DNA of 64,000 nt from Carboxylicivirga linearis (GTDB lineage: Bacteria > Bacteroidota > Bacteroidia > Bacteroidales > Marinilabiliaceae): assembly GCF_018271995.1 (NCBI RefSeq), contig NZ_JAGUCO010000007.1, positions 1 through 64,000 of the forward strand. The letters run 5' to 3'. Under the pieces are notes generated by a model. The model was not told the DNA's origin and ran no database searches. It worked only from the letters and a program-made list of their open reading frames with translations. Each line of letters begins with the position of its first letter. The stretch's first letter is position 1. Of the stretch, positions 43,427 to 53,228 are shown one piece after another. The position numbers and the translations under genes are program-made.

Positions 43427-44326
43427 TTATACAATATTGATCCAATCAATCTCCTTTTTTAATAATTTTTGAGTTTCGGCTTCTCTTGAACCTTCTATTG
43501 GTGTTTGCATATATTCCCACGAAGCATCGGGAGGCATGCTTAAAAGAATAGATTCAGTATTTCCTCCTGATACCAGTCCAAATTTAGTACCCCGGTCATG
43601 TACCAGGTTGAATTCAACATATCTTCCTCTTCGAAGCAATTGCCATTTTCGTTCTTCTTCCGAAACAGGTTTGTCACCATGACGTTGAATTAGCTCAGAG
43701 TAAATCTTAGGGTATAATTCACCTAAATCAATACTGAAGTTGAGCAGTTGTTGAATAGATAGTTTTTCATCTGGTTTAATTCTGTCGTAGAAAATTCCAC
43801 CTACGCCACGTGTTTCATTTCTGTGAGGTAAAAAGAAGTAATCATCTGCCCAAGGTTTAAAACGTTCGTAAAAATTGGGATAAGTTTTATCACATACCTT
43901 TTTTAACTGTTGATGAAACCATTGAGCATCTTCTTTAATGATGTAGTGAGGAGTGAGGTCAATACCTCCGCCGAACCAACTAATGCCATTATCTAGTTCG
44001 AAGTACCTCACATTCATATGAATTATCGGGACATGTACATTTATAGGATGCAAGATGGATGACACACCGGTTGCAGTATAGTTATTAGCATCTTCACCTA
44101 GTAATTGAGCCATTTGTTTTGTATAAGGCCCACTAACCTTAGAAAAGTTAACTGCTGCTTTTTCAATGTATTTGCCATCCTGCATTACTCCGGAAACTCC
44201 TCTGCCAATATCCTTTTGCCAGGGATTCATTTTAAAAGAGGTTTTACCATCAGCCTTATCTAATACTTTGCAAATATTCTGCTGCAGTTGCTCAAATTGT
44301 TCTGTTATATAATCAGAGTTGATCAT
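43427..44326 (-). CDS. hemF: Oxygen-dependent coproporphyrinogen III oxidase
   Basis: 299 residues, the family's normal length. Signatures: VSSILHPINVHVPIIHMNVRYF, WFGGGIDLTPHY, KPWADDYFFLPHRNETRGVGGIFYD, RRGRYVEFNLVHDRGTKFGL. It makes protoporphyrinogen IX from coproporphyrinogen III using O2 in haem synthesis. Its presence indicates that the organism meets oxygen. Single gene with its own surroundings; no other haem genes nearby. Confidence 0.96.
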   Translation of the reverse strand: MINSDYITEQFEQLQQNICKVLDKADGKTSFKMNPWQKDIGRGVSGVMQDGKYIEKAAVNFSKVSGPYTKQMAQLLGEDANNYTATGVSSILHPINVHVPIIHMNVRYFELDNGISWFGGGIDLTPHYIIKEDAQWFHQQLKKVCDKTYPNFYERFKPWADDYFFLPHRNETRGVGGIFYDRIKPDEKLSIQQLLNFSIDLGELYPKIYSELIQRHGDKPVSEEERKWQLLRRGRYVEFNLVHDRGTKFGLVSGGNTESILLSMPPDASWEYMQTPIEGSREAETQKLLKKEIDWINIV

Positions 44327-44470
44327 TTTTTAATCTGTTTAGGCTTAATAACGATTAAACAACCTTGTTGTTTATTTGAATGAAATAGATAAATAGAATT
44401 TTTGGGATGTAGCAATAAAGGATTATTCGTAGGTGTTTTATGAATGAGTTATTTAGCATTAATAATAAAA

Positions 44471-44493
44471 AGCCGGAAGAAAAACTTCCGGCT
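44471..44493 (-). terminator. Terminator of the efflux operon
   Basis: AGCCGGAAG (44471-44479) pairs perfectly with CTTCCGGCT (44485-44493) over a 5-base loop, with a T-run on the minus strand. It lies 55 bp after the PII-like gene, the last of the operon. Confidence 0.75.
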
Positions 44494-44547
44494 TTACGGG
44501 GGATTGTACCTGCATATAGCAGTTTGTTGTGCTCTTAATACAGGTTG

Positions 44548-44850
44548 TTAAAAACCTTTTTCAATATTTAATAAGTAAGCATGAAGATTACAATCCGGCA
44601 TCTCACGTTTACACTCCTCAAGTTTTTGCATTAGGTTTTCTGCCTGATCATCATCTATCATTGTGAAAAAGGCAATTTTACCTAAAGGTTGACTCCCATG
44701 GCCAAACCAATTACCTAGACGGTGCGGTTTCTTTGTTTTTTCAATACTACCCACTTCAAACTCGTTGTAAAAAGTGACGTTGTGTTCACTGAAAATTTTT
44801 TGAATCTGCTCGCTGTAATTGGTTGCAGATGTTGTGAAAAGCATTTTCAT
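44548..44850 (-). CDS. Small PII/CutA-like protein linked to RND efflux
   Basis: 100 residues. The pattern MKMLFTTSATNYSEQIQKIFSEHNVTFYNEFEVGS and KIAFFTMIDDDQAENLMQKLEECKR fits the ferredoxin-like fold of PII/CutA-type proteins, with a loop rich in His, Lys and Gly (KKPHRLGNWFGHGSQ) where PII proteins have the T-loop. No tyrosine for uridylylation is seen. It follows the RND pump gene by 37 bp. I infer a cytoplasmic modulator or metal sensor of the pump. The fold call is by pattern only. Confidence 0.5.
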   Translation of the reverse strand: MKMLFTTSATNYSEQIQKIFSEHNVTFYNEFEVGSIEKTKKPHRLGNWFGHGSQPLGKIAFFTMIDDDQAENLMQKLEECKREMPDCNLHAYLLNIEKGF

Positions 44851-44887
44851 ACGATTAATTATTTAGTTAGTTATTAAAGGTGAAAAT

Positions 44888-47800
44888 TCAATCAATAGCA
44901 TCCGTATCCAGTTCTGACTTGTTTTTTGTATCCTTTTTACTTCTATTCTTTTGTTCAACCATATAAAATATAAGAGGAACAATAACAAGAGTAAGGAAGG
45001 TAGATGCGATGGTTCCACCCATTAAGGATATTGCCAAGCCTTGGAAAATGGGATCAAAAAGAATAACAACAGCACCAATTACAACCGTTCCGGCTGTTAA
45101 GAGAATAGGTGTGGTACGTACAGCCCCGGCTTCAATTACCGCTTCTTTCAGCGCTGCTCCTTCGGCCAATCGAATATTAATAAAGTCGATAAGCAGAATG
45201 GAGTTTCGTACCATTATACCTGCCAATGCAATCATACCAATCATTGAAGTAGCTGTAAAGAATGCATCAAGCATTAGGTGCCCCAATACAATTCCAACCA
45301 ACGATAATGGAATAGCAATCATCATAACAAATGGAACCTTTAGGTTCTGGAACCATCCAACAATAAGCATGTAAATAATTACTAATACTACAGCAAAGGC
45401 GGTTCCTAAATCGCGGAATACTTCATATGTAATTTGCCATTCGCCATCCCATTTTAGACCAAATTCGTTCTCAAGGAATGGTTGTCCGTTATAAAACTCA
45501 TCTATCTTATAGCCAGATGGTAGTTTTATTTCATTAAGCCTTTCCGACATATCTAATATCGCATAAACCGGACTTTCAAGTGTGCCTGCAACATCGGCTG
45601 TTACAAATACAACCTCTTTTTGGTTTTTACGATAAATACTTTTTTCTTTTATTTTTTCTCCTATTTCAGTTACGTCTCCAATTGCGACCATATCACCATG
45701 ATTAGAAAGTAGATTGATCTTTTTGATGCCATCAAGATTGATTCGATCTTCTTGAGAAAGACGTAATTGAATGCCCACTTGTTGATGATCCTTTTCGGCA
45801 TATAAATATGAAACAGTAGCACCGCGAAGGTTCATATTAATGGCATGAACTACTTGCTGTGGTGTAATTCCATAAAGGAGAGCTTTTTCCTTGTCAACCT
45901 CAAAGGTGTATTCAGTTTGATCATCTTCAACCATCCAATCCACATCCACAACACTCTCTGTAGTTTTAAACAGGTCTTTTATCTGACTAGCTACATTTAT
46001 TTGAGATTCGTAATCAGGGCCATAAACTTCTGCTACCAATGTTGACATCACCGGAGGTCCAGGGGGAACTTCAACCACTTTAACATTAGCGTTATATTTC
46101 TTTCCAATCTTTTGTAAGGCTGGCCGCAACTCTTTTGCGATGCCATGGCTCTGTATATCGCGTTCTTTTTTTGATATCAGGTTGACCTGAATGTCGGCTA
46201 CATTTGATCCGCGTCTGATATCGTAATGACGAACTAAACCATTGAAGTTAATTGGAGCTGAGGAGCCCACATAAGTTTGATAATTATCAACCATCTCATG
46301 GTTTCTCAAATAAGCAGCTAATTCCTTAGTTACATTTGCCGTTTGTTCCAAAGTTGTACCTTCTGGCATGTCTACTACAACCTGAAATTCATTTTTATTA
46401 TCGAATGGTAATATTTTAACCGTAACAACCTTAAATAAGAATAAACTGGCTGATGCAAAAAGTAATAGTGTAACACCAATAATGAATGCCCATCTTTTAA
46501 AGGGGCTTTCGATCATGGGTCTCATGGTTTTGTTATAAAGCTTATAGATGATTGTTTTCTCCAACGAATAGTCTTTGGTTTTGTCCTCATCTTCATCAGT
46601 CTTCAATAAACGATAGGCCAACCATGGTGTTATCATTAAAGCAATGAATAATGAAAAAATCATAGCAATGGACGCTCCAATTGGCATTGGGCTCATGTAA
46701 GGTCCCATCATTCCGGATACAAAAACCATTGGTAGAACTGCAGCAATTACTGTAAAAGTCGCCAGTATAGTGGGATTACCCACTTCATCTATCGAACGCA
46801 ATGCAGCCTGCCAAAAGGGTAATTCACGCATTTTAAAATGCCGGTGCATGTTTTCAGCAATAATGATGGAGTCGTCCACCACAATGCCGGTCACAAATAC
46901 CAGGGCAAATAAAGTTATGCGGTTTAAGGTGTAATCCAGAAAGTAATAACTAAACATGGTTAAGGCGAAGGTGATGGGTACAGATATGAAAACCACTAAT
47001 CCACCTCTCCAGCCCATGGCAAGCATAACTACTATGGTAACAGCAATAATAGCTCCCATAAGATGTAATAATAACTCACCAACTTTGTCGGAAGCAGATT
47101 CACCATAGTTACGAGTAATTTCAATATGTATGTCTTCAGGGATCAATTCCGATTCCAATGCTACTATCTTTTGTTCTATCTGATCGGCCAAACGCATGGC
47201 ATCTGCACCTCTTCTCTTGGCAATAGATAATGTAACCGCATTATATTCTCCCGGAAAGCTATTTTTTTCTTCGTTAGCAGCTCCATACCCAAAAGCAACA
47301 TAATTGGCTGGGCGTTCAGGTCCATCAGAAATGGTGGCAACCTGATGAAGGTATACAGGTTGGTTATGGTTGTTTCCAATGACCAGGTTACCTACTTCTT
47401 CAGCAGATTTGAGAAATGATCCGGTTGTAACCAAATACTCATTGTTATTTTGGTTAAATGATCCGGAAGAAGACTGTAAGTTGGAGGCTTGAATCATTTG
47501 GGAAATAATTAAAGGATCTACTTTGTAAGTAGCCATCTTGTCACGATTCAATACAACTTGTATTTCGCGGTTGCGTCCTCCTATTATTTTAGTTTCAGAA
47601 ACATCCGTTACTTTTTCAATTTCGGAATTAAGTTCCTGAGCAACTCGTTTTAGTTGGTAGTCGGAATAGTTTTCACTCCATAATGTTAATCCTAAAACAG
47701 GTACGTCATCAATAGAACGGGTCTTAACCAAAGGAATGGAAGATCCTTGTGGCATTTGATCCATATTCTTCATGATTTCGTTGTATAGTTTTACCAAACT

Positions 47801-48124
47801 ACGTTCCACATCCTCGCCAACGTAAAACTGTACAATCAGCATAGCCTGTTCGGGCATTGATGTGGAGTAAACGTATTCCACACCTTTTACATTAGAAACT
47901 ATTTTTTCTAAAGGTTTAACAATTCTCGATTCTACTTCTTTGGGGCTGGCTCCTGGGTAGCGGAAGTAGATATCAGCAATGGGTACATCAATCTGCGGCT
48001 CCTCTTCACGAGGTGTGAGATATGAGCTATAAAGACCAATTGCTAAAAATGCCACCATCAATAATGGTGTTAATTTTGAATTTATAAATAATCGGGCCAG
48101 AGTTCCTGCAAATCCTGTCTTCAT
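44888..48124 (-). CDS. RND-family efflux pump, inner-membrane subunit
   Basis: 1078 residues with twelve membrane segments and two large periplasmic loops. The proton-relay region GIVVDDSIIIAENMHRHF (paired aspartates) and the start RLFINSKLTPLLMVAFLAIGL with YPGASPKEVESRIVKPLEK are typical of AcrB/MdtC-like pumps rather than heavy-metal CzcA proteins. It exports drugs, detergents or metabolites by proton exchange. Operon order is TolC-like gene, adaptor, pump, PII-like protein. A charged tail (KNRSKKDTKNKSELD) ends it. Substrate unknown. Confidence 0.93.
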   Translation of the reverse strand: MKTGFAGTLARLFINSKLTPLLMVAFLAIGLYSSYLTPREEEPQIDVPIADIYFRYPGASPKEVESRIVKPLEKIVSNVKGVEYVYSTSMPEQAMLIVQFYVGEDVERSLVKLYNEIMKNMDQMPQGSSIPLVKTRSIDDVPVLGLTLWSENYSDYQLKRVAQELNSEIEKVTDVSETKIIGGRNREIQVVLNRDKMATYKVDPLIISQMIQASNLQSSSGSFNQNNNEYLVTTGSFLKSAEEVGNLVIGNNHNQPVYLHQVATISDGPERPANYVAFGYGAANEEKNSFPGEYNAVTLSIAKRRGADAMRLADQIEQKIVALESELIPEDIHIEITRNYGESASDKVGELLLHLMGAIIAVTIVVMLAMGWRGGLVVFISVPITFALTMFSYYFLDYTLNRITLFALVFVTGIVVDDSIIIAENMHRHFKMRELPFWQAALRSIDEVGNPTILATFTVIAAVLPMVFVSGMMGPYMSPMPIGASIAMIFSLFIALMITPWLAYRLLKTDEDEDKTKDYSLEKTIIYKLYNKTMRPMIESPFKRWAFIIGVTLLLFASASLFLFKVVTVKILPFDNKNEFQVVVDMPEGTTLEQTANVTKELAAYLRNHEMVDNYQTYVGSSAPINFNGLVRHYDIRRGSNVADIQVNLISKKERDIQSHGIAKELRPALQKIGKKYNANVKVVEVPPGPPVMSTLVAEVYGPDYESQINVASQIKDLFKTTESVVDVDWMVEDDQTEYTFEVDKEKALLYGITPQQVVHAINMNLRGATVSYLYAEKDHQQVGIQLRLSQEDRINLDGIKKINLLSNHGDMVAIGDVTEIGEKIKEKSIYRKNQKEVVFVTADVAGTLESPVYAILDMSERLNEIKLPSGYKIDEFYNGQPFLENEFGLKWDGEWQITYEVFRDLGTAFAVVLVIIYMLIVGWFQNLKVPFVMMIAIPLSLVGIVLGHLMLDAFFTATSMIGMIALAGIMVRNSILLIDFINIRLAEGAALKEAVIEAGAVRTTPILLTAGTVVIGAVVILFDPIFQGLAISLMGGTIASTFLTLVIVPLIFYMVEQKNRSKKDTKNKSELDTDAID

Positions 48125-48156
48125 TTGTATAATTCTTTTGTTTTTTTAATAATGAA

Positions 48157-49224
48157 TTAGTTAAGACTTAGGAAAAGGCCATCGTATAAACGACTGTCGC
48201 ATTCCAAAATGAGCTGATCACCATTTGATAATCCTGAAATTACTTCCTTTTTGTTATCAAATGATTTACCAAGTTGAACCCATCTCAACATAGCATGTCC
48301 CGAGCTGCTAACAGTCCAAACGCCGTTTAACTGACCGCGATTAATAATCAGGTCAGATGGAACCAATATTTTTTCTTCGGTGCCTTTGGCTAATTCAACC
48401 TTGGCATAAATGCCGCTTCTGATCATTGAAAGTTGCTCATTGGTTGGCTCCAGTATAACCCGGGCTTCAAACTGTGAACCTGAGAATCGACTGGATGGGC
48501 TTACACGAGATACATAGCCTTTTATGACTTTGTTTGAGTGATTCAATAGTACGGTAACTGAATCAGCTTTTTCTATTAAATCAATCTCTGATTCAGGTAC
48601 TCTTGCAATTACTTCAAACTTATTGGGTGACTCGATTGCAACAAGAGGTATCCCTGGATTGGCCATGTCGCCACCATCAACAAAGCGTTCGGTAATAACA
48701 CCGTCATAGGGTGCTCTAATATTGGCATAATTAAGTGTTTCCTCAACTTGCTTTTGGGCTTCTTCAGCCGCTTTTAATTGAGCTTTAGTCATTAAAAAGT
48801 GAGTTGTAATATCGTCCAATTCTTTTTGGGTTGCACTTTTTGATTTATGTAGTTTTTGAATTCGTTTGTAGTCGGTTTGAGCATTTTTATAGGCAGCTTT
48901 TGTAGCTGCTATATTAGCTTCAACCTGACTTTTTTTAGCAACTATATCATTGCTTTTTAAGGCTACTAATAGCTGCCCTTTCTCAACCTTGTCGCCTTCG
49001 TGAACTAAAACTTTGTCTATTTGCCCCATTATGCGTGTACTTAATGTAGATTTTTTAACGGAAGAAATAGTACCTGAAAAGGTATATGTTTTGGATACTT
49101 TTTCAGTTTTTATGGTTGTAGTTTTTGTTGGAATAGCTTTTTTTTCGTTGATTTTATTTGAATCGGAACTACAACTGTGCAACATCCATGCTGCACCCAT
49201 TACTAATAGGAAAATTTTCTTCAT
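48157..49224 (-). CDS. RND efflux periplasmic adaptor (membrane fusion lipoprotein)
   Basis: 355 residues. A lipoprotein signal (AWMLHSC) anchors it. Barrel-sandwich/lipoyl halves flank an alpha-helical hairpin: IDKVLVHEGDKVEKGQLLVAL ... YANIRAPYDGVITERFVDGGDM, with a long coiled coil between (about 85-150). It couples the inner-membrane pump to the TolC-like channel. It lies 32 bp before the pump gene. Confidence 0.93.
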   Translation of the reverse strand: MKKIFLLVMGAAWMLHSCSSDSNKINEKKAIPTKTTTIKTEKVSKTYTFSGTISSVKKSTLSTRIMGQIDKVLVHEGDKVEKGQLLVALKSNDIVAKKSQVEANIAATKAAYKNAQTDYKRIQKLHKSKSATQKELDDITTHFLMTKAQLKAAEEAQKQVEETLNYANIRAPYDGVITERFVDGGDMANPGIPLVAIESPNKFEVIARVPESEIDLIEKADSVTVLLNHSNKVIKGYVSRVSPSSRFSGSQFEARVILEPTNEQLSMIRSGIYAKVELAKGTEEKILVPSDLIINRGQLNGVWTVSSSGHAMLRWVQLGKSFDNKKEVISGLSNGDQLILECDSRLYDGLFLSLN

Positions 49225-49261
49225 GATTATTTAATTTTTTGTTGTTATCAAATTTCGAAGC

Positions 49262-50596
49262 CTATCGATTAGACTGAGATGCCAGTAATTCATATTTGAA
49301 TACAGCAATATTAAATTGGTAAATGGCATTTATTCTTTTCAGTTCACTTTCTTCGTAACTAGCCTCGTTAGCTAATAAATCAGAGGTTCGCTCAAGTCCT
49401 TCTTTGTATCGTTCAGATATGATTCGCATTGATTCTTTTGCCTGCTCAGCTGCCAGCTGATAACTCATAGCCTGACTTTTTTTAACTTCTATATTGCGAA
49501 TGGCTTTTGATAGTTCAATGTTTTCTTTGGCTATATATTCCTTATAAGAAAGTTCTGTTTTATGAAGCTGAGCTTTTGATTTATTGATACTACCTATGTT
49601 TTTACCACCGTTAAATATTTTCCATTGCAGACTTAAACCAACCATCCAGCTGTTAGAGTCAAAACTGGCAAATTCCGAATCGTATAGGTTATACATTCCA
49701 AAACCGTTCACACGAGGCAAGAACTTCATTGAGCTGCTCTTTTTCATGAGCTTTTGAGCTTCTAAACCATTATGCATGGCCTTTACGTCTGAACGGTTTG
49801 AGACGCTCAGAGTACCATAGTTTGTATATTCAACCTTTTCAATGTTATCGGCAATGGTGAATTTTGTTTTCAATTCTCTTCCCAAAAGGAAGTTCAACAT
49901 TTCAGACACTGATTGTATCTGATCTTCTGCTTCTTTAACTTTAGCTTCTAAATCCAATAACCTAACTTTTACTGCCAGTACATCAGTTATTTTTAGATAG
50001 CCTTGTTTCATGTTATCCTCTGCTACTGCAACATGAGCCTCTGTTGCTTTCAGAGCCTTTGAAAGTACAAGTTGTTTTTCCTCCGCCAATTGTAATGCAT
50101 AATAGGTTTGTTTTACAATAAATCGAATGTGTTCTTTGGTATAGTCACTTTGATACTCAGCTGCTTTAATAGCATGGTTCGTTGCACTTTTTGCCATCCA
50201 TGCATCTAGGTTAATGATGGGTTGTGCAACCTTTATCTGACTATTAAAATGATCAATGCGGTCCGGATTATTCAACAAGTCCGGATTAAAATCGTTTTGT
50301 GTGACGATTCCTTGTTGTAGCTTATTGCCAAAAGCATATAGTGGATCGTTTGTAGTTGAGTAGTTATATGAAAGATCAACAGAAGGTAAAAAAGCGGCCA
50401 GTAATTGTTGTTGGTCAGCTTTTGCATTTTTAATATTTGCTAAACTCTTTAATATTTCCGTATTATTAGCTTCAGCAAGTGCTAGTGCATGATCTAAGGT
50501 TAATACACTGGAGGTGTCTTTCCAATTTGCAAAAGAGCTTACATTTAGCCCTACAATGATGATGAGAATAGTTGTAATGATTTTTTTCGTATGCAT
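49262..50596 (-). CDS. TolC-family outer-membrane channel
   Basis: 444 residues with a signal peptide (ending near NVSSFA). Two outer-membrane efflux repeats: LDHALALAEANNTEILKSLANIK at the start, long helical stretches, and the second repeat with LSLQWKIFNGGKNIGSINKSKAQL. It forms the exit duct of the RND system. First gene of the operon, 37 bp before the adaptor. Confidence 0.92.
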   Translation of the reverse strand: MHTKKIITTILIIIVGLNVSSFANWKDTSSVLTLDHALALAEANNTEILKSLANIKNAKADQQQLLAAFLPSVDLSYNYSTTNDPLYAFGNKLQQGIVTQNDFNPDLLNNPDRIDHFNSQIKVAQPIINLDAWMAKSATNHAIKAAEYQSDYTKEHIRFIVKQTYYALQLAEEKQLVLSKALKATEAHVAVAEDNMKQGYLKITDVLAVKVRLLDLEAKVKEAEDQIQSVSEMLNFLLGRELKTKFTIADNIEKVEYTNYGTLSVSNRSDVKAMHNGLEAQKLMKKSSSMKFLPRVNGFGMYNLYDSEFASFDSNSWMVGLSLQWKIFNGGKNIGSINKSKAQLHKTELSYKEYIAKENIELSKAIRNIEVKKSQAMSYQLAAEQAKESMRIISERYKEGLERTSDLLANEASYEESELKRINAIYQFNIAVFKYELLASQSNR

Positions 50597-51122
50597 GTTT
50601 ATTAATATTTGACTTGTTTTCGCATTAAAGAATGCAAATATATAGATAATAACATAAAAAGATATATTGGGAAGTAACCATGAATCTCATTTTTGGTTTA
50701 ATTTGGTATGAAAAAATTTATACTTTTTTCTTTGTTTTGATCTAAATACTAATCTATGTGTTTGAATGTGAGGTTTGTGTATTTGTGAGAAAATCGTGTG
50801 CAGATTGATGAAAAAAAATTATTAATTGTTGTAAAGGAGGCTCTAAAAAGGGGGGGCAGACTTAGTAATTTTGGTTTTAAGAGGGTTGTCATATGAATGG
50901 TAGGTAAATGAAAGTTTAAATCTATTAAACAGCATCAATACCAAAAATTGTTCTTTGTATCACCAAAGAAGTTGTGAATTTTATTTTGAAATACAGCGTA
51001 TTTTTTCTAAATTATGTACAGCTAAAGAGAATCAGGTCTTTGTTGCATTGTGATTAAACCCTGTTTGACGGACGAGCCTGTGTCAAGTGTTAATTTTAAG
51101 TGGAACTAATTAATTCTTGCTC
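50597..51122. other. Long divergent intergenic region
   Basis: About 525 bp between the divergent TolC-like gene and a small coiled-coil gene. No gene or stable RNA recognised. TATATTTG on the minus strand (50635-50642) fits a -7 box for the efflux operon, without a clear -33 element. A run of seven G at about 50850 stands out in otherwise AT-rich DNA. Confidence 0.4.
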
Positions 51123-51494
51123 ATGAAAAATGGAAAGATAAATCTGGTGGATCTTGATTTTGAATATAAGATGTGGAAAAATCGTCTGACTTTATTTGTT
51201 CAGGAGATTGATATTTTAAAGAATCGTAATGAGGAGGTGAAGACAGAAGAATACATTGAAGAGTTAAATATGGTTGAATTAATGGTGTTGGATGAGCACA
51301 TTGATCAGTTAAAAAAGTTAATAAACCGTATTAAAGTTCAGGAGAATGAAATGCAGTATTACAACAAAGATTTTCCCATAACAAATGATCATAAATATTA
51401 TAAGGAACACGAGTTATTGCGCAAGCAAATGAATAGTATATCAAAAGTACATTTGACCAGGGTAGCTGATTTAACCAATGCCTTAGGTATTTAA
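51123..51494 (+). CDS. Small coiled-coil protein of unknown function
   Basis: 123 residues, no signal peptide, charged, with heptad-like helices over most of its length (DFEYKMWKNRLTLFVQEIDI, LDEHIDQLKKLINRIKVQENEMQ). ATG 51123 is used; a TTG at 51117 is less likely. Not recognised. It precedes the SRPBCC gene by 87 bp on the same strand, so they could be co-transcribed. Confidence 0.6.
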   Translation: MKNGKINLVDLDFEYKMWKNRLTLFVQEIDILKNRNEEVKTEEYIEELNMVELMVLDEHIDQLKKLINRIKVQENEMQYYNKDFPITNDHKYYKEHELLRKQMNSISKVHLTRVADLTNALGI

Positions 51495-51581
51495 AAATTT
51501 TTCGGAAACTGGTTTTGGATTTTGGTCTTGTCCATTGGGTGGCAAGGCCTTTTTTTGTTTCTTTGCAGAAATATCAATACT

Positions 51582-51971
51582 ATGCCTAAAGATTTTAAAA
51601 CACGCATTAAGATAAAAGCCGAGATGGAAGATGTGTTTGCAGCTTTCACCAATCCTTTTACCATTGAGTTATGGAGTGGTTATCCGGCTAAAATGAGTAC
51701 TGAGCCGGGTGCGCCTTTTGAATTATGGGAAGGTGATATTGTTGGGCATGTGGTTGAAGTTGAAGATCAAAAACGCATTGTGCAAGAGTGGTATTTTGGA
51801 CCGCAGGAAGAACAATCTATTGTTACTATTAAATTATTCCCTCAAGGAGGCAATAAAGTGCAGGTAGATGTTTTTCATACTAATATACCTGACGAAGCAT
51901 ATGAAGAAATCGTAGAAGGATGGAATGATTACTTCCTAGGACCTATCAAAGAATTTTTGGAAATAGAATAA
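51582..51971 (+). CDS. SRPBCC/START-like (AHSA1-type) domain protein
   Basis: 129 residues, one domain. FKTRIKIKAEMEDVFAAFTNPFTIELWSG at the start, FELWEGDIVGHVVEVEDQKRIVQEW in the middle and EEIVEGWNDYFLGPIKEFLE as the long C-terminal helix match AHSA1-like SRPBCC proteins with a hydrophobic ligand pocket. Ligand unknown. ATG 51582 is chosen because residues further upstream (rich in Phe and Leu) do not belong to the domain. Confidence 0.82.
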   Translation: MPKDFKTRIKIKAEMEDVFAAFTNPFTIELWSGYPAKMSTEPGAPFELWEGDIVGHVVEVEDQKRIVQEWYFGPQEEQSIVTIKLFPQGGNKVQVDVFHTNIPDEAYEEIVEGWNDYFLGPIKEFLEIE

Positions 51972-51990
51972 ATGGGCTATTTAGCCCATT
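51971..51990. terminator. Compact hairpin over two convergent stop codons
   Basis: AATGGGCTA (51971-51979) pairs perfectly with TAGCCCATT (51982-51990) across two bases. The stem includes the last base of the SRPBCC stop and the whole stop of nspC. Only 9 bp separate the convergent genes, so one hairpin may serve both. Confidence 0.5.
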
Positions 51991-53123
51991 CTTCCTTTGT
52001 AATCTTCGTATCCAAACTCACGAACGATTTTTAATCCTTTTTCATCATTCCAAATTGCAATTGAAGGATGAGGAACTCCGTTGAACATGGTGGTTTTTAC
52101 CATGGTGTAATGAATCATATCTTCAAAAATAAGCTGGTCTCCAATCTTTAATTCATTATCAAACGACCATAATCCCATATAATCGCCCGCCAGACAACTA
52201 TTACCACCTAGTCGGTAGGTTGGCTTCCCTTTTTTAGGTTCCTGATAAGCGCCTGTTACTTTGGGTTTGTATGGCATCTCAAGGCAATCGGGCATATGAG
52301 CAGTAAACGAAACATCTAAAACGGCTGTTTTAATTTCATTGTCTAATACAATATCAACCACTGAAGCTACCAAATCGCCTGTTTGCCACATAAAAGCACT
52401 TCCTGGTTCCAGGATGATTTTCAGATTCCATTTTTCTTTAAAAGCTTTCAATATTTTAATCAGGTGTTCAGTGTCGTAACCTTTTCGAGTCATTAAATGT
52501 CCGCCACCCATGTTAATCCATTTTGCTTTTAGTAGATAAGTAGCAAATTTCTTCTCAATAGCTTGTAAAGTCTTTTCCAGATCAAAGGATGAGGATTCGC
52601 ATAAAGAATGAAAATGTAAGCCTTCAATTTCTTCAGGTAATTCATCTGGCAGGTTATTGGCAGCTACTCCTAAACGAGTTCCCGGAGCGCAAGGATTGTA
52701 TAAGTCTGTTTCTACATCGCTAAACTCAGGATTGATCCTTAATCCAACAGATATATGTTCCTTGTGATTTTTTAAAGTGTCTTTATGAGCCTCAAACTGA
52801 GTAAGTGAATTAAAAGTAATATGACTACTGTATTTTAAAATTTCAGTAAACTCCTTACGTGTAAAAGCAGGGGAGTAGGTGTGAGCTTTAGTACCCATTT
52901 CTTCAAACGCCAGACGAGCTTCATGAATAGAACTAGCTGCAGCTCGGGGAATGTATTCATTAATGATTGGAAAAGCACTCCACATGGCACAGGCTTTAAA
53001 AGCCATAATTATTTCAATGCCTGCGTTATCCTGAACCTTTTTAATTAATTCAAGATTTTTTCTTAAACGTGTTTCGTCTAAAACATAACAGGGTGAAGGA
53101 ACTTGTTTGTAATCAATAGCCAT
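51981..53123 (-). CDS. nspC: Carboxynorspermidine/carboxyspermidine decarboxylase
   Basis: 380 residues, fold-III PLP decarboxylase. IIMAFKACAMW carries the PLP lysine; HFHSLCESSSF, WINMGGGHLMTRKGYD, ILEPGSAFMW and SCLAGDYMGLW (active-site Cys/Asp) are CASDC motifs. It decarboxylates carboxyspermidine to spermidine (or the nor-form). The dehydrogenase that makes its substrate is encoded at 55232-56425, with asnB between them. Confidence 0.94.
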   Translation of the reverse strand: MAIDYKQVPSPCYVLDETRLRKNLELIKKVQDNAGIEIIMAFKACAMWSAFPIINEYIPRAAASSIHEARLAFEEMGTKAHTYSPAFTRKEFTEILKYSSHITFNSLTQFEAHKDTLKNHKEHISVGLRINPEFSDVETDLYNPCAPGTRLGVAANNLPDELPEEIEGLHFHSLCESSSFDLEKTLQAIEKKFATYLLKAKWINMGGGHLMTRKGYDTEHLIKILKAFKEKWNLKIILEPGSAFMWQTGDLVASVVDIVLDNEIKTAVLDVSFTAHMPDCLEMPYKPKVTGAYQEPKKGKPTYRLGGNSCLAGDYMGLWSFDNELKIGDQLIFEDMIHYTMVKTTMFNGVPHPSIAIWNDEKGLKIVREFGYEDYKGRMG

Positions 53124-53150
53124 TGTTTCTAATTTTTTGCAAATAAAGTA

Positions 53151-53185
53151 AAAAAGCCGAAATGCTCAACGCATTCCGGCTTTTT
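53151..53185 (-). terminator. Terminator of asnB
   Basis: AAAAAGCCGAAATGC pairs with GCATTCCGGCTTTTT (53171-53185) over a 5-base loop, with one mismatch. It separates asnB from nspC. Confidence 0.75.
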
Positions 53186-53228
53186 CGTGGTTAATGTATT
53201 CTATGGCTAATGTTTTGCTAAATATTTT

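Noticed and set aside
44888-48124. Assigning the RND pump to heavy-metal (CzcA/CusA) export
   Set aside because: The fourth-segment motif has the paired aspartates of AcrB-like pumps and no metal-binding methionine or histidine clusters were seen.
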